NCBI RefSeq assembly: GCF_041360795.1
Contig: NZ_JBFUPW010000001.1
Coordinates: forward strand, 1,823,590-1,887,589
DNA: 64,000 nt
Source: Arthrobacter_E sp041360795
Lineage (GTDB): Bacteria > Actinomycetota > Actinomycetes > Actinomycetales > Micrococcaceae
Direction of reading: 5' to 3'
Below the pieces are notes generated by a model. It was not told the origin of the DNA. It saw nothing but the letters and a program-made list of their open reading frames with translations, and searched no databases. Of this stretch, positions 1 through 8,334 are shown piece after piece. Positions within the stretch are counted from its first letter, which is position 1; the number at the start of each line of letters is the position of its first letter. Made by a program: the position numbers and the translations under genes.

Positions 1-529
1 GGAGAGCAGGCTCGATGTACCCCTGTTTGGTCAGCAGACCCGCCTCGACAGCCATCTTGAACAAGACCTGCCGGAGCTTTTGATACGACGAACCAGTGAC
101 ACCGTCCAGCTCGTCGTGCCACATTGCCTTGGCGCGGTAGAACGAGTCGTAATCCTTGTAGGACACTGTTCCGACAAGCGTAAGGAACCGCTCTCGGAGA
201 ACTTCCTCCGCGAACTCGCCGATGAAAGCGTACTTACGGCAGGCGGCCGTCCACATCAGGTGACCACGTTCGGTCGAGGTACCGTCGGAGACGATCTCGA
301 GCTCGTGATCGGACAATAGCTGAAGGCGCGGCACGAGCGCGCCGAGCGTTCTAGTGTTCGACCGGGCGGCACGGGCGCCAAGGAGATTCTCAGTTTGGGC
401 GAGTGCGCGGGTGACCTTCCAGTCGCGCTCGCGCAGATAGATCGGGGCGACGATTGCCGCCTCGTTGGCGAGCAAGGTACCGCTCGTGAACGACAGCGCA
501 TAGCGTGAATAGTGCGGCACAACATCCAC
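1..529 (-). CDS. brxA: BrxA (DUF1819) of a BREX phage-defence system, 5' part only
   Basis: The reading frame stays open from a GTG at 527-529 to the window edge (about 176 codons of a family usually near 200). AAGGAG lies eight bases before this GTG; a second in-frame GTG at 518-520 is possible. The translation has the DUF1819/BrxA signature: an opening YALSFTSGTLLANEAAIVAP, then YLRERDW, ENLLGARAARS, a LWTAACRKYAFIGEFAEEVLRERF segment, FYRAKAMWHDEL, and a KLRQVLFKMAVEAGLL winged-helix-like end. BrxA is a small, probably DNA-binding component encoded first in type 1 BREX operons, which block phage replication with PglX methylation, PglZ, BrxB, BrxC and BrxL. Those genes would lie to the left, outside the window. 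A/T-ending codons are commoner than in the flanking chromosome, which fits acquired DNA. Family assignment is from remembered motifs. Confidence 0.85.
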   Translation of the reverse strand, partial: MDVVPHYSRYALSFTSGTLLANEAAIVAPIYLRERDWKVTRALAQTENLLGARAARSNTRTLGALVPRLQLLSDHELEIVSDGTSTERGHLMWTAACRKYAFIGEFAEEVLRERFLTLVGTVSYKDYDSFYRAKAMWHDELDGVTGSSYQKLRQVLFKMAVEAGLLTKQGYIEPAL

Positions 530-623
530 CCCTAGCGCTCCTTACCTGCCTCCACACCGGCACAACCATTAGCGTACGACACTCAGTCGAAAACCCATCG
601 GGAACCATCGCTTGTAGCACGAC

Positions 624-656
624 AAAACCCTGGTAGATCGTGTCTACCAGGGTTTT
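624..656 (-). terminator. Rho-independent terminator of tRNA-Pro
   Basis: A perfect 14-bp inverted repeat (624-637 and 643-656) has a 5-base loop, TCGTG. On the minus strand the stem ends in a run of T, directly after the tRNA 3' end. It separates the tRNA from the BREX gene. Confidence 0.85.
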
Positions 657-659
657 CGG

Positions 660-733
<74 letters not shown>

Positions 734-745
734 CCTTGCCTGACC

Positions 746-774
746 GTTATCGCTGTTCGCGGCCGTTCAAGCAA
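746..774 (-). promoter_or_regulatory. Likely promoter of tRNA-Pro
   Basis: On the minus strand a TTGCTT -35 (769-774) and a GATAAC -10 (746-751) are separated by 17 bases. The -10 ends 12 bases before the tRNA, a normal spacing for a stable RNA. Confidence 0.5.
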
Positions 775-1014
775 CGGGTTCTACCCTATACGAAAATCGG
801 CCCAGATGCGAAATCCTCGCCGCCCTCGAGCCCCCTCGTGTCGCGGCGACGGGCAGCGATCCTGTAGTCCGTCACCGCACCTCAAACCACGCGCGCCACA
901 GAGCCCGAATCCACCGGCGCAACCCTCCCGTCACCGCCCATTCATCCCGCCGCGCCAGACTCACTCTGCGCCCACCCCCCGGGCACGCGCCACACCACAC
1001 AGCAAGGACTTCCC

Positions 1015-1788
1015 ATGGATCGCCGTCGTTTCTTCACCGCTGCCGCTGCCACCACAGCGGCTGCTTCTCTCCCCCTTCTGGCCGCGGAGCCCGCCTTCGC
1101 CGACTCTACCGACGCGCAGACCAAGAAGCTGACGCGCCTCATGCTGGACGCGCTGAGCCGCGAACTGGACGACCATGCGACGGCGAGGGTCGTCCAGCCT
1201 CACCTTCAGGACGTCGGGTTCAACTGGCACCCGCCGGTGACGGCTGTAGCGAACATCGACTACATCGTGGCCTACGCCTTCGGTAACCGCGCACCGGCCG
1301 GCGGAGGTGACCCCGCCAAGGTCCTCTACGAGCCCGGCCCCGTCAACGAGGCTCTCGCGGACACCATCGCCGCTGTCCGCAAGCAGAAGACCGCGCCCGT
1401 CTTCGCACAGTGGGAGATCGCCCGCTTCCTCAAGTCCAAGTACTCGATGACCCAGGTCATCTCGATCGAACCAGTCATCGCACCGGATGGCACCATCACG
1501 TACCTCAGCACCGACGGCGTCGCCGCGCAGGTGGTCGCCCAGCGCGGCACTGGCGGCACAGCCGGCGTCGTCGGCTTCCGCGACCACGTCAAGCGCTGCG
1601 TCCAGACCACTCGCGACCGCGGCATGACTGCCTTCGCCCCCGCCGGTTTCGACATGCCCGGCACCTACGACCTTCAGTCGGGCCAGCCGTGGACCCGCCG
1701 CCGCGACCTCTATCTCCTGCACGACATGTACGCCCAAATGGCCGTTCTCCGCGGCAAGATGATCGCCGAGGCGTACCCGAACGGCTGA
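1015..1788 (+). CDS. Secreted Tat-type protein of unknown function
   Basis: A 257-residue protein beginning MDRRRFFTAAAA. It has twin arginines, an Ala-rich hydrophobic stretch and a probable cleavage after AFA near residue 30, so it is predicted to be exported folded by the Tat route. AAGGA lies six bases before the ATG. The mature part has no domain I can name. Visible landmarks are an NWHPPVTAVANIDYIVAYAFGN segment (in two halves), PVFAQWEIARFL and YLSTDGVAAQVVAQRG. No lipobox, membrane anchor or zinc motif is seen. It stands alone: the tRNA-Pro is 281 bases upstream and reads the other way. Confidence 0.6.
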   Translation: MDRRRFFTAAAATTAAASLPLLAAEPAFADSTDAQTKKLTRLMLDALSRELDDHATARVVQPHLQDVGFNWHPPVTAVANIDYIVAYAFGNRAPAGGGDPAKVLYEPGPVNEALADTIAAVRKQKTAPVFAQWEIARFLKSKYSMTQVISIEPVIAPDGTITYLSTDGVAAQVVAQRGTGGTAGVVGFRDHVKRCVQTTRDRGMTAFAPAGFDMPGTYDLQSGQPWTRRRDLYLLHDMYAQMAVLRGKMIAEAYPNG

Positions 1789-1883
1789 TGGCGCCACGAC
1801 CACCCGGCGCAGATGATCAAGTTCGCTTCGGCGCTTCCTGTGTGACATGAAAGGTGTCAGTCGGTGTAGCTAGACTGCGCGGC

Positions 1884-2858
1884 ATGGGGAAATCACATGT
1901 CGTCACCGCGTTGATCTCAGCACTGACCCTCAGCCTTACGGCCTGCGGTGGAGGTACTGCCACCAAGTCCGCCGAGGAGACGGTCGCAGCTTCACAGACA
2001 AGCGCCTCAGCCTCCAAGGCGCCGCAGGATGCCGCTCCGACTGCCACCTCACCGGCCCCGGCCGAAAAGACAACTCCGCCTCCACCGGCCTCCAAAGTTT
2101 TCAGCACACCGGACGGCTCCATGACCTTCAAGTATCCGCCCACGTGGTCGGTACAGCCGGTGCAGGGACAGCCGAACAACTTTTCGGTGCTCGATGCCCA
2201 TGACAAGGTACGCGCCACCTTCCGCGACAAACTTCCGATCCTCCCCTACATGAGCATTCCCACCGACGTCGACACGGGCTTGTCATGGCCTGTTCCCGGT
2301 ATCAAAGGCCCGGGTGGACAAGAGGTGCGACTCCTGCTTCAGGCAACGTACGGCCAGGCACCGGGAAGCCAAGCGGCGTACTTCGACCTCAAGTTCACCG
2401 GCAGCAAAGAACCCCTGGGGCGGGCTGCCGTCGAAATTCCCGCAGGAGGTTACTACGTGTCGTTCGGCGGAATCTCGGCTCTGAAGACCGGTCCCGGGGT
2501 CCCGATTCGAAGCGCCCTGGTCGATGCCGCCCGCACCTTTGCGAAGACCCCTGAATTCCAGGAGACCTCGTCCGTGATCACGTCGCTTGAGATCCACCCT
2601 GAACGCATCAAACGGATCGGCTGCTTCGGAACCAAATACCGCTACGAGAAGATCACAGGCCTGAGCTGTGACGATGCCAAGGGAGTCATGGAGAGAGTCC
2701 TGCGAACCGGAACTGGCACCGGGGCCCGCAACCTTGAGACTGCAGACTACTTGTGCTTCTACGCCAGCTACGTCGAGCACCAAGAAGGACAAGCTGACGT
2801 CATCTGCCAGAACAAGAAAAACTACAACGGAATCAAATTCGAAGCCTGGCTCAAATAG
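1884..2858 (+). CDS. Putative lipoprotein of unknown function
   Basis: A 324-residue protein. The start chosen at 1884 (MGKSHVVTALISALTLSLTACGGG) gives a compact signal peptide ending in an LTAC lipobox near residue 21. An upstream in-frame ATG at 1854 would add ten charged residues before the signal and is less likely. A TAGACT hexamer seven bases before the ATG and no clear ribosome site suggest a leaderless transcript. A Ser/Thr/Ala/Pro-rich linker (about 25-70) is followed by a folded part opening TPDGSMTFKYPPTWSV, a pattern common in secreted actinobacterial proteins. Two Cys pairs near the C-terminus could form disulfides. Function is not known. Confidence 0.6.
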   Translation: MGKSHVVTALISALTLSLTACGGGTATKSAEETVAASQTSASASKAPQDAAPTATSPAPAEKTTPPPPASKVFSTPDGSMTFKYPPTWSVQPVQGQPNNFSVLDAHDKVRATFRDKLPILPYMSIPTDVDTGLSWPVPGIKGPGGQEVRLLLQATYGQAPGSQAAYFDLKFTGSKEPLGRAAVEIPAGGYYVSFGGISALKTGPGVPIRSALVDAARTFAKTPEFQETSSVITSLEIHPERIKRIGCFGTKYRYEKITGLSCDDAKGVMERVLRTGTGTGARNLETADYLCFYASYVEHQEGQADVICQNKKNYNGIKFEAWLK

Positions 2859-2873
2859 CCAGGGCCGCACCCC

Positions 2874-3470
2874 TCACAGCCCGCCAACAACCACCGCCAC
2901 AGCCTCGCGATACCGTGCCCGCGCGCCGTCGTCGAGGAAGACGCTCTGCACCATGTAGCCCTGCACCATCCCGAGCACGGCGGGCGCCACTCGACGGCCC
3001 TCGGCCTGCGCGTCACGCTCACCTAGCCCTCGGGACTGGCGGAACCAGGCGGCGAAGTAGTCCGCGAAGTGACCGCCGATCTCGCCGATGAGCTTTTCCG
3101 CCGTCTCGGCCAGCGCCGGCGAGTGGATTGCCTCGCCCCAGACCTGCACGGCGACGCCCGGGAAGAAGCCGTCATCGGGCATCTGCTCGAGGAACGCCGG
3201 AATGACCTCCGCCGGCGCGGGCACCTGGTCGCGCCCCAGGTACTCCTCCAGCATCGCGACCCGCTCGCCGAGCACCTTCCGCCCGACGTCGATCGTCAGC
3301 TGCTCCTTGCTGCGGTAGTACACGTACACGGCACCGGCGGACAGCCCCGCCTCCGCGATGATGTCCGACATCGACGTCGACGCGAACCCCTTCCGCGCCA
3401 CGCACGTCAGCGCGGCCTCCAGGATCCGCTGCCGCTGCTTCTCACGGTGCTCGTCGCTGACCTTCGGCAT
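2874..3470 (-). CDS. TetR/AcrR-family transcriptional repressor
   Basis: A 198-residue protein. The ATG at 3470 has GGAGGAG about six bases upstream; a GTG at 3476 overlaps that site. The N-terminal helix-turn-helix reads QRQRILEAALTCVARKGFAS...SMSDIIAEAGLSAGAVYVYYRSKEQL, a textbook TetR DNA-binding domain. The C-terminal half is a helical ligand-binding domain with no recognisable effector signature. It is divergent from the membrane-protein gene at 3577, and the shared spacer holds a TTGACA box overlapped by an inverted repeat. The simplest reading is that it represses that gene and itself. Confidence 0.9.
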   Translation of the reverse strand: MPKVSDEHREKQRQRILEAALTCVARKGFASTSMSDIIAEAGLSAGAVYVYYRSKEQLTIDVGRKVLGERVAMLEEYLGRDQVPAPAEVIPAFLEQMPDDGFFPGVAVQVWGEAIHSPALAETAEKLIGEIGGHFADYFAAWFRQSRGLGERDAQAEGRRVAPAVLGMVQGYMVQSVFLDDGARARYREAVAVVVGGL

Positions 3471-3496
3471 GTCCACTCCTCCATCGATTCATCGAA

Positions 3497-3554
3497 AACG
3501 AATGATCGTTCTTGACAGTCTAGCCTCCGCGAGGAAAATAGAGAACGAATATTC
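3497..3554. promoter_or_regulatory. Promoter/operator between TetR gene and membrane-protein gene
   Basis: AACGA-ATGA-TCGTT forms an inverted repeat at 3497-3510. A TTGACA -35 for the rightward gene follows at 3512-3517, with an AT-rich AAAATA -10 candidate at 3535-3540. A second palindrome, GAATATTC, lies at 3547-3554. TetR repressors usually bind such repeats over the promoter, so these are candidate operators. Confidence 0.45.
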
Positions 3555-3576
3555 TTTTTTGTTGAAGGAAGTCACC

Positions 3577-4728
3577 ATGAATACTCCCCAGTCCACGCCC
3601 GCCCACCGGGACACCAGCCCGGCCACCCACGCCCCGCACACCCCCTGGCCGCACGCCCTCCGCGCGGCCGCCCTCGCCGCCGTCGCGGTCTGCGTCATCC
3701 TCCTCGCCTTCGCCTGGCCCAGCGTCACGGCGAAGGCGCAGCACCTGCCGATTGCGGTCGTCGGGAGCGCCGAACAGGTCCAGCAGCTGACCGCGAAAGC
3801 ACCGGAGGGCATGCTCGACATCCGCACCGTCGCCAGCCGCGACGACGCTCTGACGCAGATCAAGAAGCGCGACGTCTACGGCGCCGTCATCCTGCCCGCC
3901 ACCCCCGGAGCCGGCGCGCCCGAGATCCTGGCCGCGAGTGCTGCGAGCCCCGTCGCGAGTTCCGCGCTGACGCAGCTCGGCGCGGGGATCCAGCGCCAGA
4001 TCGACCAGCAGGCCATCACAGGACTCACCTCTGCGGTCCAGCAGCTCCAGGCGGGCCTCGCTGCCGCCACCCAGAGCAAGGCCACGCCGCCCGCCGCCGG
4101 AACCACGACGCAGGCCCCGCAACAGCATCCGTCGGTCCCCACCGTGGTGGTCACCGACGTCGTGCCGCTGTCCGCCGACGACTCCCGTGGCACCGGCCTG
4201 GCCGTCGCGGGTCTGCCGCTCGCGATGGGCGGCATGGTCGGCGGCATCGTGATCTCGCTCCTGGTGTCCGGCGCGTGGCGTCGCCTCGCCGCGGTCGTGA
4301 GCTACGGAGTGCTGGGCGGCCTCGGCATCGCCGGCATCCTGCAAGGCTGGTTCCACACCCTCCAAGGCGACTACTGGGCCAACGTCGCGGCGATCGGGCT
4401 CGGCATCGCGGCGACGGCGGCGATCATCACCGGCGCGTCGGCCCTGATCGGGCGCGCGGGCATCGCCGTGGGCGCCGTGCTCACGATGTTCATCGGCAAC
4501 CCCCTGTCGTCGCTGACCCAGCCCAAGGAATTTCTGCCGGCGCCGTGGGGCGACGTCGGTCAGTGGTTCGTGCCCGGCGCCTCCGGCACGCTCCTCCGCG
4601 ACCTCTCCTACTTCCCCGACGCTGCGACCGCCTTCCCCTGGCTCGTTCTGGCCGGGTGGGCGGTTCTTGGAGTGCTCCTGATCGTGACCGGCCACTTCCG
4701 CGATCAGTCAGCAGTTGCGGAGGTCTGA
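3577..4728 (+). CDS. YhgE/Pip-like polytopic membrane protein, probably TetR-controlled
   Basis: A 383-residue protein. ATG 3577 is chosen because GAAGGAAG lies just upstream; the longer open frame from 3358 overlaps the TetR gene. One membrane helix near residues 27-48 is followed by an outside domain of about 150 residues rich in Ala, Gln and Thr, ending in a VVVTDVVPLSADDSRGTGL motif. Five more helices follow (about 208-232, 242-265, 275-297, 302-325 and 355-378). This single helix, ectodomain and five-helix layout with the VPLS-DD-RG motif is typical of the YhgE/Pip and ABC-2-like families. There is no ATPase next to it, so transport is not established. Confidence 0.7.
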   Translation: MNTPQSTPAHRDTSPATHAPHTPWPHALRAAALAAVAVCVILLAFAWPSVTAKAQHLPIAVVGSAEQVQQLTAKAPEGMLDIRTVASRDDALTQIKKRDVYGAVILPATPGAGAPEILAASAASPVASSALTQLGAGIQRQIDQQAITGLTSAVQQLQAGLAAATQSKATPPAAGTTTQAPQQHPSVPTVVVTDVVPLSADDSRGTGLAVAGLPLAMGGMVGGIVISLLVSGAWRRLAAVVSYGVLGGLGIAGILQGWFHTLQGDYWANVAAIGLGIAATAAIITGASALIGRAGIAVGAVLTMFIGNPLSSLTQPKEFLPAPWGDVGQWFVPGASGTLLRDLSYFPDAATAFPWLVLAGWAVLGVLLIVTGHFRDQSAVAEV

Positions 4729-4737
4729 TCAGCCCTG

Positions 4738-4765
4738 CTGGGCGGGCGGCATTCCGCCCGCCCAG
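4738..4765 (+). terminator. Hairpin terminator after the YhgE-like gene
   Basis: The perfect 12-bp stem CTGGGCGGGCGG/CCGCCCGCCCAG has a CATT loop and begins nine bases after the stop codon. No long T run follows. Confidence 0.6.
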
Positions 4766-4848
4766 AACTGTGGATAACTTCTGTCATTTGTTGGTCATTT
4801 GTCGTAGAGTTGCGTTTGTCTCTACTGCCGACCGACTGGGGGTCATCC

Positions 4849-5466
4849 ATGAAGCGCGCCGTGTCCTGGTGTGTGCTCGTCCTGCTGTCGTGCGTGGGCT
4901 TGGTCGCCTGCGGCACCGGTCCCGCTGGACCGAGTCCTTCTCCCCCATCGACGACGGCGCCCGCGGCTACCGCATCGACCTCGCCGTCCGCCGCGGCTAA
5001 GCCTGTCTACAAGCCGGCGACCGCGACCAGCAAGGCTCTGAATGTCCCCGTGCCCGTGATGCCGGAGGCTGCGAAGAAGGACACGCCTGAAGGGGCGAAG
5101 GCGTTCGTGGGGTACTGGGTCGCGATGCTGTCGTACGCGTACGAGACGGGGGACGTTAGCAAGCTGAAGGCGCTCCACACCGATGAGTGCATCACATGTA
5201 GGACGGTCCCCGAAAAGATCGAATCCGTATACGAGAAAGGTTGGATCGTCGGAGGGCAGCTCAAGGCCGAGCGAATTGAGCTCCGATCTCAGGCCACTCC
5301 AGACAAGCCGATTCTCGTAGCCCAGATCCGGCAGAGCCGGGCGCGGATCCACATCGCATCAGGTTCAGGAAAATTGTTCAGTGAAACGAACAACGGCTTC
5401 GCCTTCCAACTCGGGTGGACTAACTCACGCTGGCTCGTCACCGACTCGAAACTGATCGTGAGCTAG
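4849..5466 (+). CDS. DUF6318-type lipoprotein
   Basis: A 205-residue lipoprotein. The start at 4849 (MKRAVSWCVLVLLSCVGLVAC) gives a signal peptide with a VAC lipobox. A Ser/Thr/Pro/Ala linker runs to about residue 60. The folded part carries PEGAKAFVGYWVAMLSYAYETGDVSKLKALH, then CITC, then a C-terminal strand pair ending in WLVTDSKLIV. This pattern matches the NTF2-like DUF6318 lipoproteins common in Arthrobacter relatives, whose role is unknown. Upstream, GTCATTTGT occurs twice 11 bases apart (4783-4791 and 4794-4802), a spacing of one helical turn that may mark an activator site. The next gene begins two bases after the stop. Confidence 0.75.
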   Translation: MKRAVSWCVLVLLSCVGLVACGTGPAGPSPSPPSTTAPAATASTSPSAAAKPVYKPATATSKALNVPVPVMPEAAKKDTPEGAKAFVGYWVAMLSYAYETGDVSKLKALHTDECITCRTVPEKIESVYEKGWIVGGQLKAERIELRSQATPDKPILVAQIRQSRARIHIASGSGKLFSETNNGFAFQLGWTNSRWLVTDSKLIVS

Positions 5467-5468
5467 CC

Positions 5469-6407
5469 GTGGCTCACTTCCATCAGAAGGTATCCCGGAT
5501 TTCGGGCGCGGTGAGTCTCGTCGCGGTGCTTGTTGGAACTCCGGCTGCTAGAGCCAACACAGATGTGGATGATCCTTTCCTAGTGGATGACCACGTCGAG
5601 CAGGGGGCTACAACGACCAATCCGACTCCCACGGGCGTGATTCTCACATCCGTCCACGCCTCGCCTGATGCCCCCAAGTACCAGTGGCTCCTCACGTTGC
5701 CCTGCCAGATCGACAAGTCCGGCAGCCAGGACACGAAGTGCCTCGGGTCGAACCGTAATGCCCAGAAGTGTCCGGCCGGCGCGGATCACAAGGAAGCCGG
5801 GTACTTGGCGCAGTATCGCTATGCGCCGATCGGCCTGTCGAACCCCGAGTGGTCGCAGTGGACCAACGATGGCTCACCAACGTGTGTCTACAACCCCCGG
5901 GAGGCTCAGGCGCTGCTCAATATTCCGGGCCTGATGGCTCGTGAATTCCAGTCGCGCAAGATCACCGCGGCCGAGTTCGGAGTCCAGCCACAGCCTCACA
6001 CCTTGGTCGGGTTCAACACCAACTTCTACTCGCACCCAAAGAAACAGACGTTCCCATTGACCCTCCTGGGTCAGAGCATCACCCTGACGGTCTACCCCGT
6101 CTCCTCAACGTACGACTACGGCGACGGGACCACGCTCGGCCCGACCGAACTCGAAGGGTCGGCCCTGCCCAACGCGCAGTGGGGCACCGAGACCAGGACG
6201 TCCCACGCGTACCAGCGCACCGGGGAATTCGTCGCCAGCGTAACCACTCGATTCCACGGGACGTACAGCATCAACGGCGGCCCCGTCATGCCGATCCCTG
6301 GCGAAGCCACAGTCACGTCGCCAGGAGTGCGGCTGTCCGTTTGGCGTTCCAAGGTCGACTGGTACGCCGACGACTGCAACCAAAACCCCCACGGTGCGGG
6401 CTGCTGA
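5469..6407 (+). CDS. Secreted protein with PKD-like domain
   Basis: A 312-residue protein starting at a GTG two bases after the DUF6318 gene, so the two are probably co-transcribed and translationally coupled. A signal peptide runs to about residue 29 (VSLVAVLVGTPAARA). The central part has paired Cys residues (LPCQIDKSG, DTKCLG, QKCPAG, PTCVYNP). The C-terminal third contains YDYGDGTTLGP and then SHAYQRTGEFVASVTTRF, the strand pattern of a PKD-type beta-sandwich. It ends with WYADDCNQNPHGAGC. A DUF6318 lipoprotein followed by a PKD-like secreted protein suggests a cell-envelope pair; no enzyme motif is visible. Confidence 0.65.
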   Translation: MAHFHQKVSRISGAVSLVAVLVGTPAARANTDVDDPFLVDDHVEQGATTTNPTPTGVILTSVHASPDAPKYQWLLTLPCQIDKSGSQDTKCLGSNRNAQKCPAGADHKEAGYLAQYRYAPIGLSNPEWSQWTNDGSPTCVYNPREAQALLNIPGLMAREFQSRKITAAEFGVQPQPHTLVGFNTNFYSHPKKQTFPLTLLGQSITLTVYPVSSTYDYGDGTTLGPTELEGSALPNAQWGTETRTSHAYQRTGEFVASVTTRFHGTYSINGGPVMPIPGEATVTSPGVRLSVWRSKVDWYADDCNQNPHGAGC

Positions 6408-6472
6408 GCCACCGACGAGTCGGAGCCGACCGAAGCGGGCCGGAGTGGGCCGGAGTGGGCTGGGACCACGGA

Positions 6473-6543
6473 ATTGCGCCCTTCCTGGCGAACTGCTCCC
6501 CCATTGGGGCGCAATACACCGGGAAGGGCGCAATACACCGGGA
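6473..6543. repeat. Non-coding direct and inverted repeat cluster
   Basis: The 18-mer GGGCGCAATACACCGGGA occurs at 6507-6524 and 6526-6543. ATTGCGCCCTTCC (6473-6485) is the exact reverse complement of 6522-6534, so the region can form a stem-loop or an alternative pairing with the middle copy. No convincing gene covers it. Confidence 0.7.
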
Positions 6544-6592
6544 GCGGCGCGGCACACCAACAAGAGCGCGGAACCCACGGCTGGAACTGGAA

Positions 6593-6656
6593 ATCGGTGC
6601 CCGAAATTCTCTTCGGCGCGGCAATAACCATACCGAGAACAAACTCGGGCACCGAT
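6593..6656. repeat. Long hairpin in the intergenic region downstream of der
   Basis: ATCGGTGCCCGA (6593-6604) is the perfect reverse complement of 6645-6656. Inner segments TTCTC..CGG and CCGAGAA can extend the pairing. It has no T run and is separate from the der terminator that follows. Confidence 0.65.
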
Positions 6657-6692
6657 GTGGCCCGGGACCGACCAGAGCCACCAAACGCCAAC

Positions 6693-6721
6693 GGCGGGCC
6701 TCCCTCTCAGGGAGACCCGCC
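6693..6721. terminator. Terminator between convergent PKD-protein gene and der
   Basis: A 13-bp stem with one mismatch, GGCGGGCCTCCCT paired with AGGGAGACCCGCC, has a CTC loop. It lies 71 bases past the der stop and can serve both strands. It has no strong T run. Confidence 0.65.
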
Positions 6722-6792
6722 GACGTCGTCGTACGGCAAGCGTCGTCACTCAGCCGCTAACCAACAGCTCAGCGCCCAACCGCCACCAGAAC

Positions 6793-8325
6793 CTACCGGT
6801 TCCGGCCGCGCTTCTCGCGGACTCGCATCGAGACCTCGATCGGGGTGCCCCGGAAGTCGAAGGTCTCGCGCAGGCGGCGCGTGATGAAGCGGCGGTATCC
6901 GGGATCGAGGAACCCGGTGGTGAACAGCACGAACTTCGGCGGGCGGCTGCTCGCCTGCGTCGCGAACAGGATGCGCGGCTGCTTGCCACCACGCACCGGG
7001 TGCGGGTGGGCGGCCACGAGCTCACCGAGGAACGCGTTCAGCTTGCCGGTCGGGATGCGGCGATCCCAGTTGTCGAGCGCCAGTTCGAGCGCGGGAACCA
7101 GCTTGTCCTTGTGCCAGCCGGTCTTGGCGGAGATGTTGACGCGCGGCGCCCACTCCACGTGTGCCAGATCCTGGTCGATCTCGCGCTCCAGGTACCGGCG
7201 GCGGTCCTCGTCCAGCAGGTCCCACTTGTTGAAGGCCAGCACCATGGCGCGGCCGGACTCGATCGCCAGCTGCAGGATGCGGACATCCTGCTCGCTCAGG
7301 ACCTCGTCCACGGCGAGCAGCACCACGGCCACCTCGGCCTTCTCCAGCGCAGCCTGCGTGCGGAGCGAGGCGTAGTAATCCGAACCGTGGGCCATGTGCT
7401 GACGGCGGCGGATACCGGCCGTGTCGACGAACTTCCAGGTCTCGCCGCCCAGCTCGATGTACTCGTCGACCGGGTCACGCGTCGTGCCGGCAAGGTTGTC
7501 GACAACCACACGCTCGGTGCCCGCCAGCTTGTTCAGCAGGGAGGACTTGCCGACGTTCGGGCGACCGATCAGGGCGACGCGGCGCGGGCCACCCGTGCGC
7601 TCGATCGCGTCCACGGCGGAGAACTCCGGCAGGATCTTCATGGCGTGATCGAGCAGATCGGCGACACCACGGCCGTGCAGACCGGACACCGGGTAGGGCT
7701 CACCGAAACCGAGGCCCCACAGTGCGGCGGCCTCGGCCTCCTGCACGAAGTCGTCCACCTTGTTGGCCACCAGGATGACCGGCTTCTTGGCCTTGCGCAG
7801 CATCTTCATGACCAGTTCGTCCGTCGCGGTCGCGCCGACGGTGGAGTCCACCACGAACAGCACGGCGTCGGAGAACTCCACGGCCACCTCGGCCTGCGCG
7901 GCCACGGAGGCGTGGATGCCCTTGGCGTCGTGCTCCCAGCCACCGGTGTCGACGACCGTGAACCGCTTCCCGTTCCACTCCGCCGGGTACATGACGCGGT
8001 CACGGGTCACGCCCGGAACGTCCTCCACCACGGCTTCGCGGCGGCCCAGGATGCGGTTGACCAGCGTCGACTTGCCGACGTTCGGGCGCCCGATGATCGC
8101 CAGCACGGGTGCGGGCTTCCGCTCCACCTGCTCGAAGTCCTCACCGAGGTGCTCAGCCAGAAGGGCGGCGTCCTCGTCGTCGAGCTCGTAATCGTCCAGG
8201 CCGGCCCGCAGGCTCGCGGCCCGGGCCTCCAGCTCGGTCTCGTCCATGGCGGCGAACGTCTCGTCGACGTTGTCCGGACCAGCGGGGACGTACTCCTCTT
8301 CCTGGCCGTTCAGCTTCTCGCTCAT
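6793..8325 (-). CDS. der: Ribosome-assembly GTPase Der (EngA)
   Basis: A 510-residue protein. After an acidic N-terminal extension of about 70 residues, typical of actinobacteria, come two consecutive GTPase domains. The first has GRPNVGKS, the DTGGWE switch II and NKVD. The second has GRPNVGKSS, DTAGIRRR and NKWD. A KH-like C-terminal domain ends in EKRGRNR. Der acts on late 50S assembly in the cytoplasm. Its start is ten bases after the plsC stop, at the end of a minus-strand run plsC-cmk-tyrA. This is the position of Rv1713 in M. tuberculosis, next to cmk. Confidence 0.97.
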   Translation of the reverse strand: MSEKLNGQEEEYVPAGPDNVDETFAAMDETELEARAASLRAGLDDYELDDEDAALLAEHLGEDFEQVERKPAPVLAIIGRPNVGKSTLVNRILGRREAVVEDVPGVTRDRVMYPAEWNGKRFTVVDTGGWEHDAKGIHASVAAQAEVAVEFSDAVLFVVDSTVGATATDELVMKMLRKAKKPVILVANKVDDFVQEAEAAALWGLGFGEPYPVSGLHGRGVADLLDHAMKILPEFSAVDAIERTGGPRRVALIGRPNVGKSSLLNKLAGTERVVVDNLAGTTRDPVDEYIELGGETWKFVDTAGIRRRQHMAHGSDYYASLRTQAALEKAEVAVVLLAVDEVLSEQDVRILQLAIESGRAMVLAFNKWDLLDEDRRRYLEREIDQDLAHVEWAPRVNISAKTGWHKDKLVPALELALDNWDRRIPTGKLNAFLGELVAAHPHPVRGGKQPRILFATQASSRPPKFVLFTTGFLDPGYRRFITRRLRETFDFRGTPIEVSMRVREKRGRNR

Positions 8326-8334
8326 GTTCTCCCT

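Noticed and set aside
961..1848. 295-codon open frame on the minus strand across the Tat-type protein gene
   Set aside because: It is an antisense shadow in GC-rich DNA; the plus-strand frame has a signal peptide and a ribosome site, whereas this one has no recognisable motif.
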